DNA of 64,000 nt from Lasiosphaeria ovina (taxonomy: Eukaryota; Ascomycota; Sordariomycetes; Sordariales; Lasiosphaeriaceae): assembly GCA_033439765.1 (NCBI GenBank), contig JAULSN010000012.1, positions 62,001-126,000 of the forward strand. The letters are read 5' to 3'. The notes below the pieces were generated by a model that saw nothing but the letters and a program-made list of their open reading frames with translations, made no database searches and was not told the DNA's origin. The position numbers and the translations under genes were made by a program. Of this stretch, positions 22,566 through 33,622 are shown in pieces. Every line of letters starts with the position of its first letter. Positions within the stretch are counted from its first letter, which is position 1.

Positions 22566-23637
22566 CGCAATTCCGGCACTGCTCTGGCGCAGCTTGGTCG
22601 AGGACTTTACGCGCCTGAAGCTGACCCGGGCGAGCGACACGCTGCCCGCCATGGCCGGTTTGGCGAAATACCTGCTTCCAGACGGCGTGGCAGAGTCAGA
22701 TATCGGGTCCGCGTATTTCGCCGGCCTGTGGCGAGAAAGCTTTTTGGGAGACATGCTGTGGGAGGTGGTGTCCGGGAGCGACAATGGGCCGGCAAAGACC
22801 AACGCTTCGGTCCCGTCGTGGTCATGGGCTCGCACAGACGCCCCTAAATCGTTCATGACAGAGACAACCAAGACTTATCTGTGCGATGTTGTTAGTGTTA
22901 GCTGTGATTCGGCAGGCGGCGAGAGCGCTCTTCTCCGCGTCGACGGCGGCCGGGCCGTGATTTCAGGGTTCTTGCTTCCTGCGAAAGAGACTCCAGGGGG
23001 GATCGAGATTGACCAGGTCCCGCATGTTTCGACCGCCATGAGCAAGGACTACAACTGGTCAGAGCCCGACCAGGATGCGGGGGACATCAAGGCGGACATG
23101 GGAGATGCCATCTTCGTGTTGCCAGTCGGTGTCTTCGCTCAGCAGGATTCGAGGGGGTACGGCCAGATACCGGCATTGGTCCTGAAGGAGGTTTTGAGTC
23201 CTGGCATTATTCCGGCCCTCAAGGGCGAGAGCGATGGCTTGAGAACTTTCCGCCGCATTGGCACCACAACGGCTTCTGTCTTTGGCCTTAAAGACCACCA
23301 CCAGGCCATCCTCGAGGGAAACGACACGCTAGCCGCAGCGCTCCGAAGCGACGTCGAGTTTGGCGAGTCAATGTTTGCCAAAGAACAACAGCTGTATCAG
23401 GCTCCGCCATCGCGGCGTAGTCGCATGCTGCAGCACCGCGACGCGGCCTTTCTGCATTACAGCCAAAATGGCGGGGCTGAGAAATTTGGAAACTTCAACG
23501 ACTTCCACGGCGTGCCGCATCTCGAGACGGTCAAGGCAGAGCTGCGCATTGAAGAAGCGAGGTTGGCAGAGTGGAAGAGGTGCGAGGAAGCTGGAGCCAA
23601 ACATGGGCGCGAACGAGACGTCGTGTGCATTATTTAA
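21043..23637 (+). CDS. HET-domain (heterokaryon incompatibility) protein, 864 aa
   Basis: Single exon. The three hallmark HET blocks are present: YICLSHCWG (about 263-271), LTFRDAIIFTRRLGIRYLWIDSLCIIQ (about 300-327, read as RRLGIRYLWIDSLCI) and WQREVGRMASVYENATLTLAA (about 333-353, core VGRMASVYENA). The N-terminus has paired cysteines (CSFC, CNGC). An 11-residue Asn run (498-508) sits in a low-complexity loop with Ser-Pro repeats, and the C-terminus is charged and helical. HET domains trigger cell death when incompatible fungal cells fuse, or when paired with a sensor protein. The gene is intact, divergent from a TPR gene and ends 39 bp from the convergent ankyrin gene. No HET specificity (WD, NACHT) repeats are fused to it, so a partner would have to supply recognition. 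Confidence 0.93.
22534..22566 (+). repeat. (AAC)n microsatellite encoding 11 Asn in the HET gene
   Basis: Eleven consecutive AAC codons in frame, a likely site of length variation between strains. Confidence 0.95.
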
Positions 23638-23676
23638 TAAATTAGCACTGCCATTATACCGGCAATCAGGTGTAAA

Positions 23677-26601
23677 CTAGCTAGAGTAGGTCGCGTCAAA
23701 GGTATCAGGCGTACAGGCGCTGACAAACGTCTTCGGCGCCGGCGTGAAGCGTGCAGTCCCGCCGGGTCCGTCCTCCCCAATGTACTCCTCCCGCCGCAAG
23801 AAACATGCCGCGCAAAGCGTCTCGTCGGCATCGTAGCTCCCTATCCACCTCCTTCCGTGGGACTGATAGAGCATTGCGGCCGCGTCGTAGAATGGATCTC
23901 CCTGCGGGGGGCTAGCTTCATGGCCTAATAATAGCTGATCGTACTCGGCACACAGCTGCTCAATGTCTTCCTTTGGCTCTTGGAAGAACTCCTCCTCTAC
24001 GTCGCTCTCGTCCGTGTCTCCGGTGGCCGCCACAGACCGGGCAGGGACGACACCGCATGCCTTGAGATAGCGGGAGCAGGCGCAATTGTATTTGTGCCCT
24101 GCTTCTCTGCACTTGTCAAAGGCGATGCGGCATGGCTGCACGAGGCCCTTGCCGAGCGTGGTGTAGTCGTCCCAACATGTGCGACATCTTGTCGGCTCGC
24201 TCCCTCCCACCGGAGCTTCAAGTTCGTCTCGTGCTTCGCGGACGCGCTTCGCCAGCTCGTCGACATCCAAACACAGCTCCCCGAGGACGACCTCCAGCTC
24301 GAGCTTGATGATTTCCTTGGCGCTGCCCAAGATATTGGATGACTTCTTGGCCCAAGTGGAATATAGCGTGGGCAGCAACCGATTGATGTCCCGCTTCCCG
24401 AGGCCTCCGGCGGCCATAATCGGATCATAGCCATCGATCTGGAGAAGCTGAGCCGCCTGGACGGCTATGGGAATCATATCTCGCTGGCTTGCTCGCAGGG
24501 CAAGCCAATGTCCCATGGATGCCACGTGGGATTGGTATTCGGCGCCTTTCTCCCCGATATCACCCGAATCGAGCAAGCTCGAGATTATCTGGTTGTCGTG
24601 CTCCTCAAAGAGAAACGCTCGCACCGCTTGCTGCAGGCCGTGCCAGACCGACTCGGCGCCCAGCGCCACGAGAATCTCGGTCTGCTTCTGGCTGTACAGC
24701 CAGTGGACACTAGTCTCGGACATGCGGCTCTGCTCCTGACCCATTGAGGCAATCAGGTTGTGGCCTACGACCCAGCCGTCGGCGTTGAGTTCGGATACGT
24801 CAAGGCACTCGGGGCCAAAGACGCGCATCATTTCGATCTTCTGTGTCGAGGTGAGGTTGTGGGAGAACTCGGACCATATCGCCAGGGGGGATCTAATTAT
24901 CACATGGTTATTATCCATAGAAGCAGAGACGTAATTAATTAGCTCGACAGGAGGTGGTGTCTTTCTTACAGTGCATTTTCTGTTGGCCCTTCGTACGCGA
25001 GAGCTTGTTTGTTGGCGCCTTTCCTGATCAGCGTGGCGCAGAGGTCGACCTGGCCGGAAGCAGCTGCGAACTAAATACGGGTCGAGGTCAGCTCCCTGCC
25101 ATCGTGTCACAAAGTGGGCGGTACTAAATGCGCTCACATACGTGTAGCGGTGTCCACCCCTTCGGACTGGTATCTTGCAGAGACGCATCTCCGCGCTCGA
25201 GCAGCTTCATCACCGCTTGGACGTTTCCATCGCGGCAGAAGTCGAAGATGTATGAGTTTTCAGGCACAGCCCTCACCGTGGCGACTTTAAACTTCCAGCC
25301 AGCCAATGGCGACCACTGCAGGTTCGCCTCGGCACCGTACTTAAGGCCGACGCGCGAGAGCCACGATGCCGGGTAGAAGATGAACGATGTGATGACCTCT
25401 AGCTGGCCAGCTGATATGCTGGATGCTTCGGCTACCTTAAGCGTGCTGGTGCGAATCCAGATGGAGCCGAGGACAACGCCGATGGAAGACCTTCCGTAGC
25501 ATGTTCTTGAACGGCTAAGACGGGGCGGCGTTTCCTGGGCGGCGGCGGATTGCCCGCTGGCAGCCGCGCTGTTGCCCTGCTTCGACTGCGACTTTTCGTA
25601 TTCCGTGACGGGAACCCTGTGGATATCGTGCTGGTCGCCGTCGTATGACCCGGTGTGGACGGCGTCGAAAGACGTCACTTTGTTGAGACTCGCCTCCATC
25701 AGCTGCTGCACCGTTCCGCTGGCAAACAGGTCGTCGACTGCGAGATGCAGCGAGTGCTGCAGAAACTTTTGGACAACAGCACTCGACGCAATTGCCGAGA
25801 GTGAGCTATCTCCGCTGCCCGTGAGAGGCGGCGACTGGGCCTGGCCCCCAGGGGTTGGCGTGAATGAATCGGCCAAGGGAGGTGACGGGCCGGATGATGA
25901 TTTGGTTAAGATTGGGTTCTGGAGCTGGCTTTTGGTGTCTGACATTGTTGAACCGCAAATTCGTACGATTTGGACTTCGTCGTTCGTGAAGCACATTGCT
26001 GGCTTCTGGATACTGCAGTGATGGTCAGGACTAGGAGCGATGTGGTGAAGCGCTCTAGATTACTACTTGCTTCTGGGACATCAACCCAAGCATAAGAGTG
26101 TTTCTGACCTCGCTCAGCTCTTTCCGAAACACTTCGATTTCCTTCATCTTGCTGGTCATCTGAAACTTGGCCCATAGGCGTTCATGCCTCGAGGCCTCCA
26201 TGACAGATTTGATGTCAAAGCTTCCGATGATCTTCTCGAGTGTCTGCCATACATTAGCCATCTAACACTGGCCGCTGTCAGGTGATGACAGATGCTCGAC
26301 TTACTTCGATCTTGATTTGACACGACTTGAGTACCATGGTAACCGACGGCTCCAGATTCCCTTTGGCAGAGAGATCCTGCAGAACATTGCTGAGTAAAGC
26401 AAGGTCCGTCTTTATTATCTCGACGGTAGTTGAAGCCCCTTGCAGCGACTCCCAGAATTTGTAAAGCTTGAAGCAACTAATCGCCAGGCGGGCCGCAACA
26501 TCCGTAAATCCAACAGCTACGTTTCGTTGGTGAGTCCAATGGTACATTACTAATAATTAGGCATTGAACTCACCACCCGTGGCAATCGACAATGGGTCCA
26601 T
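23677..26601 (-). CDS. Ankyrin protein with fungal Helo-like/STAND-type N-terminal domain, 865 aa
   Basis: Six exons on the minus strand: 26601-26574, 26516-26305, 26243-26067, 26005-25142, 25070-24970, 24892-23677 (2598 nt). Introns are 57-77 nt with standard signals. Residues 1 to about 140 (MDPLSIATGAVGFTDVAARL, then LYKFWESLQG) match the N-terminal domain typical of fungal STAND and Helo-like death-effector proteins. A Ser/Pro-rich linker and a domain at about 290-390 follow. An ankyrin unit spans the exon 4/5 junction (GNVQAVMKLLERGDA, GWTPLH, then AAASGQVDLCATLIRKGAN). The last 250 residues contain a Cys/His cluster (CRTC, CREAGHKYNCAC, CAAC) that could bind zinc. No NACHT or NB-ARC is present. 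In this family the N-terminal domain is thought to signal cell death or act as an adaptor. Its position next to the HET gene supports, but does not prove, a shared role. Confidence 0.85.
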
Positions 26602-27950
26602 GATGACAATTTTCAGGTCTGTTCCAAAATTAATTGGCGTCGTCTGTTGAGTTTGTGTTTGCAGAAGGTGAGCAATGATCCGAGTTGGGCGGAAGGGGCG
26701 GATGAAAAGGGGGGACAACCCAGGAGATGGCAACTGGAAGCACCGAGTTGGGGTTAAATTAATGAACCCTTCTTTTCGGCCCTTATCGCGCGAGACTGTA
26801 CGACAGTGGACTGGAACGTGTGGTGGTGTGGGAGCAAAGTGGCTGCAGATGGACAAGGCTCCGAGTGGATCAGCAAGTGCTGGCAGAGTCAATTATGCCA
26901 ATATGCCAACCATTGCATCTGCACCTGCACCCACACCCACACCCACACCATTTGCATCAGATATGACTGGCTATGAGAGCCCTACACAGCTTGGTCAAGA
27001 CAGTGCACACCCACTTACGGAGTACATTATTTCTAAGCACGGATATTTCTGTATTCAGCTGAATGCGAGCCCTGAGTCTAGGCCCTGTTTGGACCACATG
27101 AGCGCCACCGGTGGTCGGCACTTGAAAATGCCCAAATTTTAGATGGTGAGGTGACAGGCTGAATTATCGCATCTGCCTATCGCGGCTGTCCCTTTATTTG
27201 CCATGAAATTCCTCTAGCGGTGTTTTATAGAGCCTTGTGAAGTCATACAGCGTAGCTTAACCGTGAACAACACCTCACGGCCAGATTATTTAGTGTTCAA
27301 CACCCGATGATAGAGGCAACCCTATTATAGGAGTTTCCCTTTTCTTTCGTTTTTCTTTTGGTTCTGGATGACTGACTTTACTATCTTACTATCTCAGGAT
27401 GGCCTACAGACTATATCTAATAAAGATACTGTCGCGAAGCCCTCCAGGCAATATGCGTCTGTTTGGTCTGCTGGTTCAGCGGTAGCTTACGAGACTTATC
27501 ACAATTTGTTCTACCTGCATCACTAAATTAGCGAAGAAGAGGAGGAAGTTTTTCTTGCAACCGAGCAGCAGACAGTGGCAGGCCAAAATGAAGCGACTCA
27601 CAAGCTCCAATGAAATCTATCTCGCCAACATTGGAGAACATTGGTGAAATTCTTGACAAGACACAGTCAATATCATATTAGGCAGGATTTTCCAAAGAGT
27701 CTAAGAAGTCTTCATAACTTTCCGTTCGCCTTAAAGGTTATAGCTCCAAGAATCCCTAACATAGAATCTTTTTCTCTTTTCAAACATACTTACCTATTAA
27801 AGGCTTGTTTAGCCGGTATATTTATTACGGTCTTCTATGTATCTAGGTGCTACGCTAATAATATTCAGGGATTGGACTACAGAGAGAGTATATACATTAG
27901 ACTGTGGTGGATTTCCGCTAATTAGTTAACACTTAATGACGGCCAGGAAC
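26602..27950. other. Intergenic; possible MITE end
   Basis: No gene supported. A CACCC-type simple repeat lies near 26926-26950. At 27858-27881 the words ATATTCAGGGATT and GGACTACAG resemble the right end of the MITE family, without a recognisable left end. Confidence 0.45.
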
Positions 27951-29636
27951 TCAAGCCCGCGCTGGTATCGGCGGCTGAGCATTGTCACTGTCAACACCGC
28001 CCTCTTCCGCCGCCCCTTCCGCCGGCACGTCCCGTTTCTTTGATGGCCAGTCGTCTTTGCGTATGGCCCACCCGCCAGACCAGCCAAACCACCCCTGTTC
28101 TCTGGGGCCGCGAACCAGGCAGATGAGGATCGCAAGGGCGATGAAGGCGACTGTCGAGACGTTAAGTTTTGTGACTATTCATGAACTCAAGATGACTTAC
28201 TGCTGCAGCTGCCGCTATAAACCCAGCCGCCCTCGGCGTACAGCCTGTTGCCGACGGCGGTGCCGGTCAGCTGTCCGGAAAAGGCGGCGACCATGTAGGC
28301 CGTGTTGACGCGATTGCGGGCGAGGGGCTGGATGCCGTAGATGGCGGAGCGGTTGGCAATCTGCGTGAACTGGGCGCCAATGTCGACCGTAATGGCCTGG
28401 ATAATGGGGCCGACCACGTGTGTCGACCCTGTGACGGTGCCCACCACCAGCCCGGCCAGCTCGATGGTCAAGCCCAGCAGCGCCGAGAACAGCGGGACGA
28501 CGCGGTCGATGACCAGCCGGCTGTAGATGGGCGCCGACACGATGACGATGACGCCAATTAGCCCGAATAAGCCGATGGCCGTCGACGAGTAGCTGTAGGG
28601 CGGCGACGACAGCAGGAACGACAGCGTCGTCCAGTACGACGTGAAGACGGCGCTCATCAGGAACGACACCAGCGACGCCTGCAGCAGCAGCGGCTCCGTC
28701 ACCAGCAGCCGCGCCACGCTCCACAACATACCAAAGTAGTTGAGCCCGCCGGGGTTCTTGGACGGATAGTCGGGCAGGAAGACATACAGCAGCGCCAGCA
28801 CGAGGAACTGCACACCTAACCCAAACCAGTAGATATCACGCCAGTCCGTGTAGCTGGCCATGACACCCGACAGGATGCGCGCGACGAGGATGCCCAGCGA
28901 CAGGCCCGACACCACCACAGCGAGCGAGCTGGCGCGGCGGTGGGCGGGGGCGAGGTCGCCGACGAGCGGCAGCATCAGCTGCGGGGTGACGGTGGTGGCG
29001 CCGCAGACGAACGAGACGCCGGCGAAGGCGGCGAAAGAGTGCGTGAGGCACAGCACCAGCCACAGCGCGGCCGTGAAGCCGATCAGCGCCAGCATGAACG
29101 GCCGCCGCGGGAAGATGTCGCCCAGCGGGCAGATCAACAGCAAGCCCGCCGCGTACCCGGCCTGCATCAGCGTCGCCACCGATGACGCCTGCTCGAAGCT
29201 CACGCCAAACGTCTCGGCCATGCGGTTGAGGATCGCTTGGTTGTAGTACAGGTTGGACACGGTGAAGCACGACGCCTTGTTTTCGGGGAGGGGTGTCAGA
29301 AGAAAAGGGGGAAAGTAAACAGGGGGAGCTGAGAGAGGGAGGGCTCACAAAACCAAACAATATGTTCATCCACACGGTGAACTTGGGCGGGTTGTCCGGG
29401 TCGTATCGCGCCGGCCTGGGTTTCCAGTTCCACAGCCGGCGGTAAAGGGGGAGGAGAAAGGCGGCTGCGCCGGCATCCTCCGTGTCCGATGACGTCTGGG
29501 AGGGCTCGCTCGGCGATGGCGTCTGGGTTTTTTCCGCTAGCCCGCTGTCGTCGTCCGTCCTGGACTCGCCGGCATCAAGTGGGAGCAGCAGTGGCGGCGG
29601 CGTCGATGGCGGCTTTGCTTTCTCCGCTTCGGCCAT
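27951..29636 (-). CDS. Major facilitator superfamily transporter, 520 aa
   Basis: Three exons: 29636-29349, 29275-28201, 28150-27951 (1563 nt). A polar N-terminal tail of about 85 residues (Ser/Pro/Asp-rich) precedes 12 predicted transmembrane helices. Typical MFS features are GYAAGLLLICPLGDIFPRRP (TM2-loop2 motif, core PLGDIFPRR) and RRASSLAVVVSGLSLGILVARILSG in the TM4-TM5 region (core VVVSGLSLGILVARI). The organisation resembles drug:H+ antiporter-type or Bcr/CflA-like fungal permeases; the substrate cannot be predicted. The C-terminus is cytosolic and charged. Plasma membrane is the likely location. The first intron uses an AAG acceptor. No neighbouring biosynthetic genes indicate a cargo. 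Confidence 0.88.
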
Positions 29637-30609
29637 CTGTCACAAGTGTAGATATATAATTATATGTTTCAAACGCCGGGAGGAACCTTGGCTGCCGAGA
29701 CAAACGTGGGACTGGCTTGGAAGATGGGGGGGAGGGGGTGCAATTTGAGTGGCTGCCCGCAGCAAACCCAAACTTGGCGAACTCCGATGAACGGCTGTGG
29801 CCCGGACTCCGACGGGCTATTGCGCTCCATTAGCACGCGTGCGCGCCATGTGGCCGACCTGCGGCAACGGGCTTGGCGCGAGCGAATGTCCCGGGCTATA
29901 TGCGGGTTGAGCTTGGCCATGACAGCGTGGAAAACAAAGGTTACATCAAACCGACAGGCCGTTGATAATTTGGGGTAGCTAACAAGTATACTAATTAATT
30001 AATTATCCGATTTTTGCTTGCTTTTAATTATGTTCAGTCCGATCTTATTCAGACCAGCAACTGCCGATATGACCAAAGAAGCTTTGGGGCTAGTTCTAGA
30101 CCAGCACGTCGGCCGATGCCGCTAGTCCGGCAGCGAATCTAGCTCCGCTGACGCCATCACCTCCTGCGATCGGCGTTAAAACGCCGTGTCATCGAAACCT
30201 TGGCCAGCCACAACAGCCGCCGTGCACTTTCTGCGTTTGGCCTGGCAACGACGCTAATCAAGACTAATTAATTATCAACATTACTTTGACGTCTTTGAGG
30301 TTGGTTGCAGGGCTGGCGAATGAAAGCTCTTCGAAAGTCACAATGCAGCATGGAACCGTGCTATTCTCTTGCAGTTACTAACCAGTTAATTAACAAACGC
30401 GGGATAAAATTAATTCTAGAAGTGTCTTAAACCTAGGTATTCCAACTACGTACCTAACTTATGATCTAGGCGGTGTAAAAGCTCAAGACCACCTACTCCT
30501 CCATCGGCATCCTCTGAAACCGGGACCCCCAACAACCCAGATCAAGCGATCATGCCAGGCAAAGCTGGCAGCCGCAATACTCCGAGTGGTTTTTGAAAGC
30601 GATTCGCGT
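29637..30609. other. Intergenic, AT-rich patches
   Basis: Contains several TTAATTAA runs (about 29990-30400). No gene seen. Confidence 0.5.
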
Positions 30610-30803
30610 CTATCCCTTGCAGGTGCTAGGAGTAGAACTAATTACCAGGCAGTTAGTTATTATTGTCAGTTAATAGGTGTCGGACTCCGGGTCTCTTTTG
30701 CAGCACTGGTTTGTACTTACCATTTGAGTTTATTGATGCGCTTGTGTTTGGAGATGTTCGAGCATTTGGGGCAGATCCACTGCTCCAGCGTGTAAGTGCA
30801 CAT
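30610..30803 (-). CDS. Small Cys-containing protein, 36 aa (paralogue of 33047-33226)
   Basis: Two exons (30803-30721 and 30637-30610) around an 83-nt intron (GTAAGT..ATTAG with TAACTGAC branch site). The predicted peptide starts MCTYTLEQWICPKC and continues SKHKRINKLKCSTPSTCKG. The opening matches that of the 59-residue protein 2.4 kb away (MCTFDKEKWLCTKC), including the spacing Met-Cys-Thr, Trp-x-Cys-x-x-Cys and a following Lys-rich stretch. The second half of the longer paralogue is missing here, so this may be a shortened copy. There is no signal peptide, so it should be intracellular; the CxxC pair suggests metal binding. Function unknown. Confidence 0.5.
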
Positions 30804-31770
30804 GGTTGTGGTTTTGTGGATTTGCATGTGGATCTCTGTTCGAAAGCTTGCACTGAGCAACTTCTCGTTTTCAACGTCCGAGTAGAGTCTGTCCGCTCTG
30901 TTTTGTGTGTGGCTATTGTGACGTGGCAGCTTTGTTGGCAATGGCGGTGGAATGCCGAGGGAATAATTAACATTGGGTTGGGCCGGATTCCAATATTACT
31001 TATACACAGGCTTGCTGGGGACAAACGCCAGTATTACTCATGATATTGTACAGCTCATAGAGTATTTAGGAATTACCATTTGTGGCCTGCTGGTATGACG
31101 CAGTGAATCATTATCATCTCAGATATCAAAATATGTCGGACTAGGATACCTAGGTTAGGTGCCCTACTTCTTTAAGCAACTTGGCTTTATTCTTCGAGCT
31201 TAACTTCTCATGATAGATATCGAGGCATTAAAAAGGAGGTTAGCACTCGCAAGTCTATTGGCTTTGAGGAAGCCACATATTTGCAGACCTGGGTTCCAGT
31301 GCATTATAGAAAGAATTGTTGCGGAGGTAATTAAGTTTAAAACATCCGAGACTGAATACAATTCCTTTCTTCGCCATGACTGTTCCAGTCAAACTCTCGC
31401 CGGTTTACGTATAAATCCCGTAAGGTAGCTCGTAGTTAGACAATTTCGCCCTGTCACCTGTCGTGTGAGCTTACGCGATGGCCCGTGAGTTCCACCGACA
31501 GCATCGTAAAATGTACCCCTTATCATGGTTTCGCACACTCTGGAGGAGAACGGATGCGCCCCAATTCCAATCTACCACTTGCCCATGCTGCACTATAGCC
31601 CGGGATACAACGTCTGACCAAACAACCGGACCACGAGATTCCGCCCGTCTGTGTCTGTCGGTTGATAGAGCTGCCGTCCCCTATGTCCTCACAAACCTCC
31701 CGAGTTTGAAACACTTCGTACAGTTTGGGACAATTGGTTCCGTGGCAATAATTCACAAGTCTTCCGCTAA
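30804..31770. other. No recognised gene
   Basis: Open frames overlapping the small gene on the opposite strand are shadows. Nothing else is supported. Confidence 0.45.
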
Positions 31771-32562
31771 ATGGCTGGCAAACTCGCGCGGCCGTTTAAC
31801 CTTGCATCAGGACAAGGATTCTCAGATACCCGCCCTAAATTCCACCGGAACACCCCAACCAATACTTCCATCATGATGAAGCAAGAGGACATCTGGATCC
31901 CGTTTGGGGATAAACCGACACTGAGAACGTTTTACGAGATCGGCCATACCATCACACATGCCGATACTGTCTACAGGCACTCACTGCCAGTAGTATCAGG
32001 AGTTCCCCTTCCTTGTTCCCCGGATGCGGAACTTTACTCCCACCGGCCAGTACGAGGCAGACAAATTCACTTCATACTCGTTTCCAATCACGACAGTGGA
32101 GCAAGAAGTGGAGGAGTTACCTGACACGTCCATGGTGCATGAGCTTCGCTGCGCGCTGTCCTACGAAATCGGATGCCGCTGTCTGGCAAGCAAACACCAG
32201 GGTGCCGTGTAAGCATCAAACCTATCCTTTCGTTAACACTAGCTGTGCTGTTACTACCTGACATTTTTCAGGAAGTGCTGTCCTCGCTTAACACCGACTA
32301 TGCATTCAGCATCGCGGCTATTCCCGGGACGCAAAGGCGATACTTCGTTTTCACAGTCTGGAAGCATTTGGGAGACAAGGAGGGACGAGATGGAAACTGG
32401 AAATCGCTTACAGATCCAAAAAAAAATACCTTGCTGCATCCCCTCCAACCTAGAGATATATACCAGGCGTACGAAAAAGACGCGATTGCATCGGGCCAGT
32501 CAAATACGAACATCTATGAGCCGGACCTGTCGATAGGGTATGTCCTGGCTTCTCAAACGTGA
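31771..32562 (+). pseudogene. Unknown gene remnant, frameshifted
   Basis: Protein-like composition is clear in parts. One frame from 31771 reads through KQEDIWIPFGDKPTLRTFYEIGH and HADTVYRHSLPVV (first word split as IWIPFGDKPTL, RTFYEIGH). A second frame continues with MRNFTPTGQYEADKFTSYSFP and VHELRCALSYEIGCRC. A one-base shift near 32010 joins them. A 61-nt intron (about 32210-32270, ending TTTTTCAG) then leads to EVLSSLNTDYAFSIAAIPGTQRRYF and ends near 32562 (DLSIGYVLASQT). The family is not recognised. Upstream sequence at 31480-31770 contains coding-like fragments with stops. I regard it as a degraded gene; an unusual intron is the alternative to the frameshift. Confidence 0.4.
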
Positions 32563-33046
32563 CTGTCTCCCTGGAGATAGCGGGTCGGAGGGATGAGAAA
32601 TCAGGTGTGGGAAGATTGGCGAGAGCGGGTCAAACCAGAAATAGCCTACCACGGCTCAAGACTACACTCAAAAGTGGTGCCCATGGACGTCTGGGTGTGA
32701 GATAAACAACGTAGTACAAAGAGAAACTTCGCGCACAAGCAAACAATTATTTACTCCCTGTCAGACTGCAAAGAGAAGCCAAAGACTGGTACATGTCGTC
32801 GGTTCAGGGAGTCACGCATGACTGTCTATGTGCCTGAACAACCTAGAGTGAAAAGTCGCCAAACAGAAACCCTTTCAGCAGCGTCTATCCAACAAGATCC
32901 ACGCTTTCGCTCTGCTTATAATGGTAAACCAAGCCAAGCACGCCCGGTTGTCGGCTAGCATCTCCATGAAGCTCTGGTGTAACCCCCAGCATGTTGTTGC
33001 AAGGACATGAGTGACTGTTACCTCTTGCCATCTGTTAAAGCCGACC
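32563..33046. other. No gene seen
   Basis: Spacer leading to the 3' end of the small Cys-rich gene on the minus strand. Confidence 0.45.
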
Positions 33047-33226
33047 TCACTTGTCCTTTGGCGGCTTGGAGCACGTTTTGCAGAGCCCAAAACGGTTGAT
33101 ATAATTCCGAAAAGTCGGCTTCCCACACTTGCTGGCATCCTTGCACGCGATCTCGTTGACCTTTTTGCTCTTGTAGAAGGCATTGCATTTTGTGCAGAGC
33201 CACTTCTCCTTGTCGAAGGTGCACAT
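33047..33226 (-). CDS. Small Cys/Lys-rich protein, 59 aa
   Basis: One uninterrupted frame from ATG at 33226 to TGA at 33047. The peptide starts MCTFDKEKWLCTKC and contains further cysteines at ACKDASKCG and GLCKTC, giving CxxC..C..C..CxxC, a pattern that could hold two zinc ions. It is rich in Lys and has no signal peptide or membrane segment. It shares its opening with the 36-aa product at 30610-30803. It was missed by long-ORF criteria because a longer frame overlaps it on the same strand. Function unknown; a tiny zinc-ribbon-like protein is the best description. Confidence 0.6.
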   Translation of the reverse strand: MCTFDKEKWLCTKCNAFYKSKKVNEIACKDASKCGKPTFRNYINRFGLCKTCSKPPKDK

Positions 33227-33436
33227 TATGATTAGTGATGGTTGATGCAGCGTGTCAAGTGTGGTACAAGAGAATTAATTAAATATGTTTTGGGGCGTGT
33301 CTTGGTGGATTGTGGGAACGAGGGCTGGTTGGTGATGATGATTCTGTGCAGTTAGCTGGATGTACAAGACACCCTCACGCGGTATTTATATGTAAGGTTG
33401 ATTAATCTTGATAGGCACAAACAGAGCCTGTACGCG

Positions 33437-33622
33437 ATGTTGCGCGTCGTGTCTTTGTGGCACTGCAATACGAATATCTGCCGAGACTCTTGCTATAAAT
33501 GTTACGATGTTCTTCGGGACAAAACAGTTCAACGGCAGGATCCGGACTTGGTGACGATACCTGCGGCGACTGGCCACAGCTGCCCGCACTGCCTTAAGTC
33601 TTGTTGTTCGGTTGGCAAATGA
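33437..33622 (+). CDS. Possible small Cys-rich ORF, 61 aa
   Basis: A frame from ATG at 33437 (MLRVVSLWHC) to TGA at 33620 contains eight cysteines in 61 residues (LWHC, ICRDSCYKC, SCPHC, SCC). Composition is unusual for chance, but no homologue is recognised and no signal peptide is present. It may be coincidental. Confidence 0.3.
   Translation: MLRVVSLWHCNTNICRDSCYKCYDVLRDKTVQRQDPDLVTIPAATGHSCPHCLKSCCSVGK

Noticed and set aside
23620..23637. C-terminal VVCII of the HET protein as a CaaX prenylation box
   Set aside because: The cysteine is third from the end, not fourth.
26926..26950. CACCCACACCCACAC run, telomere-like at first sight
   Set aside because: It is a short simple repeat; the usual fungal telomere unit TTAGGG is absent.
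28836..29636. 266-codon minus frame continuing through the first MFS intron
   Set aside because: Only its first 96 codons are real; the rest is the wrong frame, as splicing into 29275 gives the transporter.
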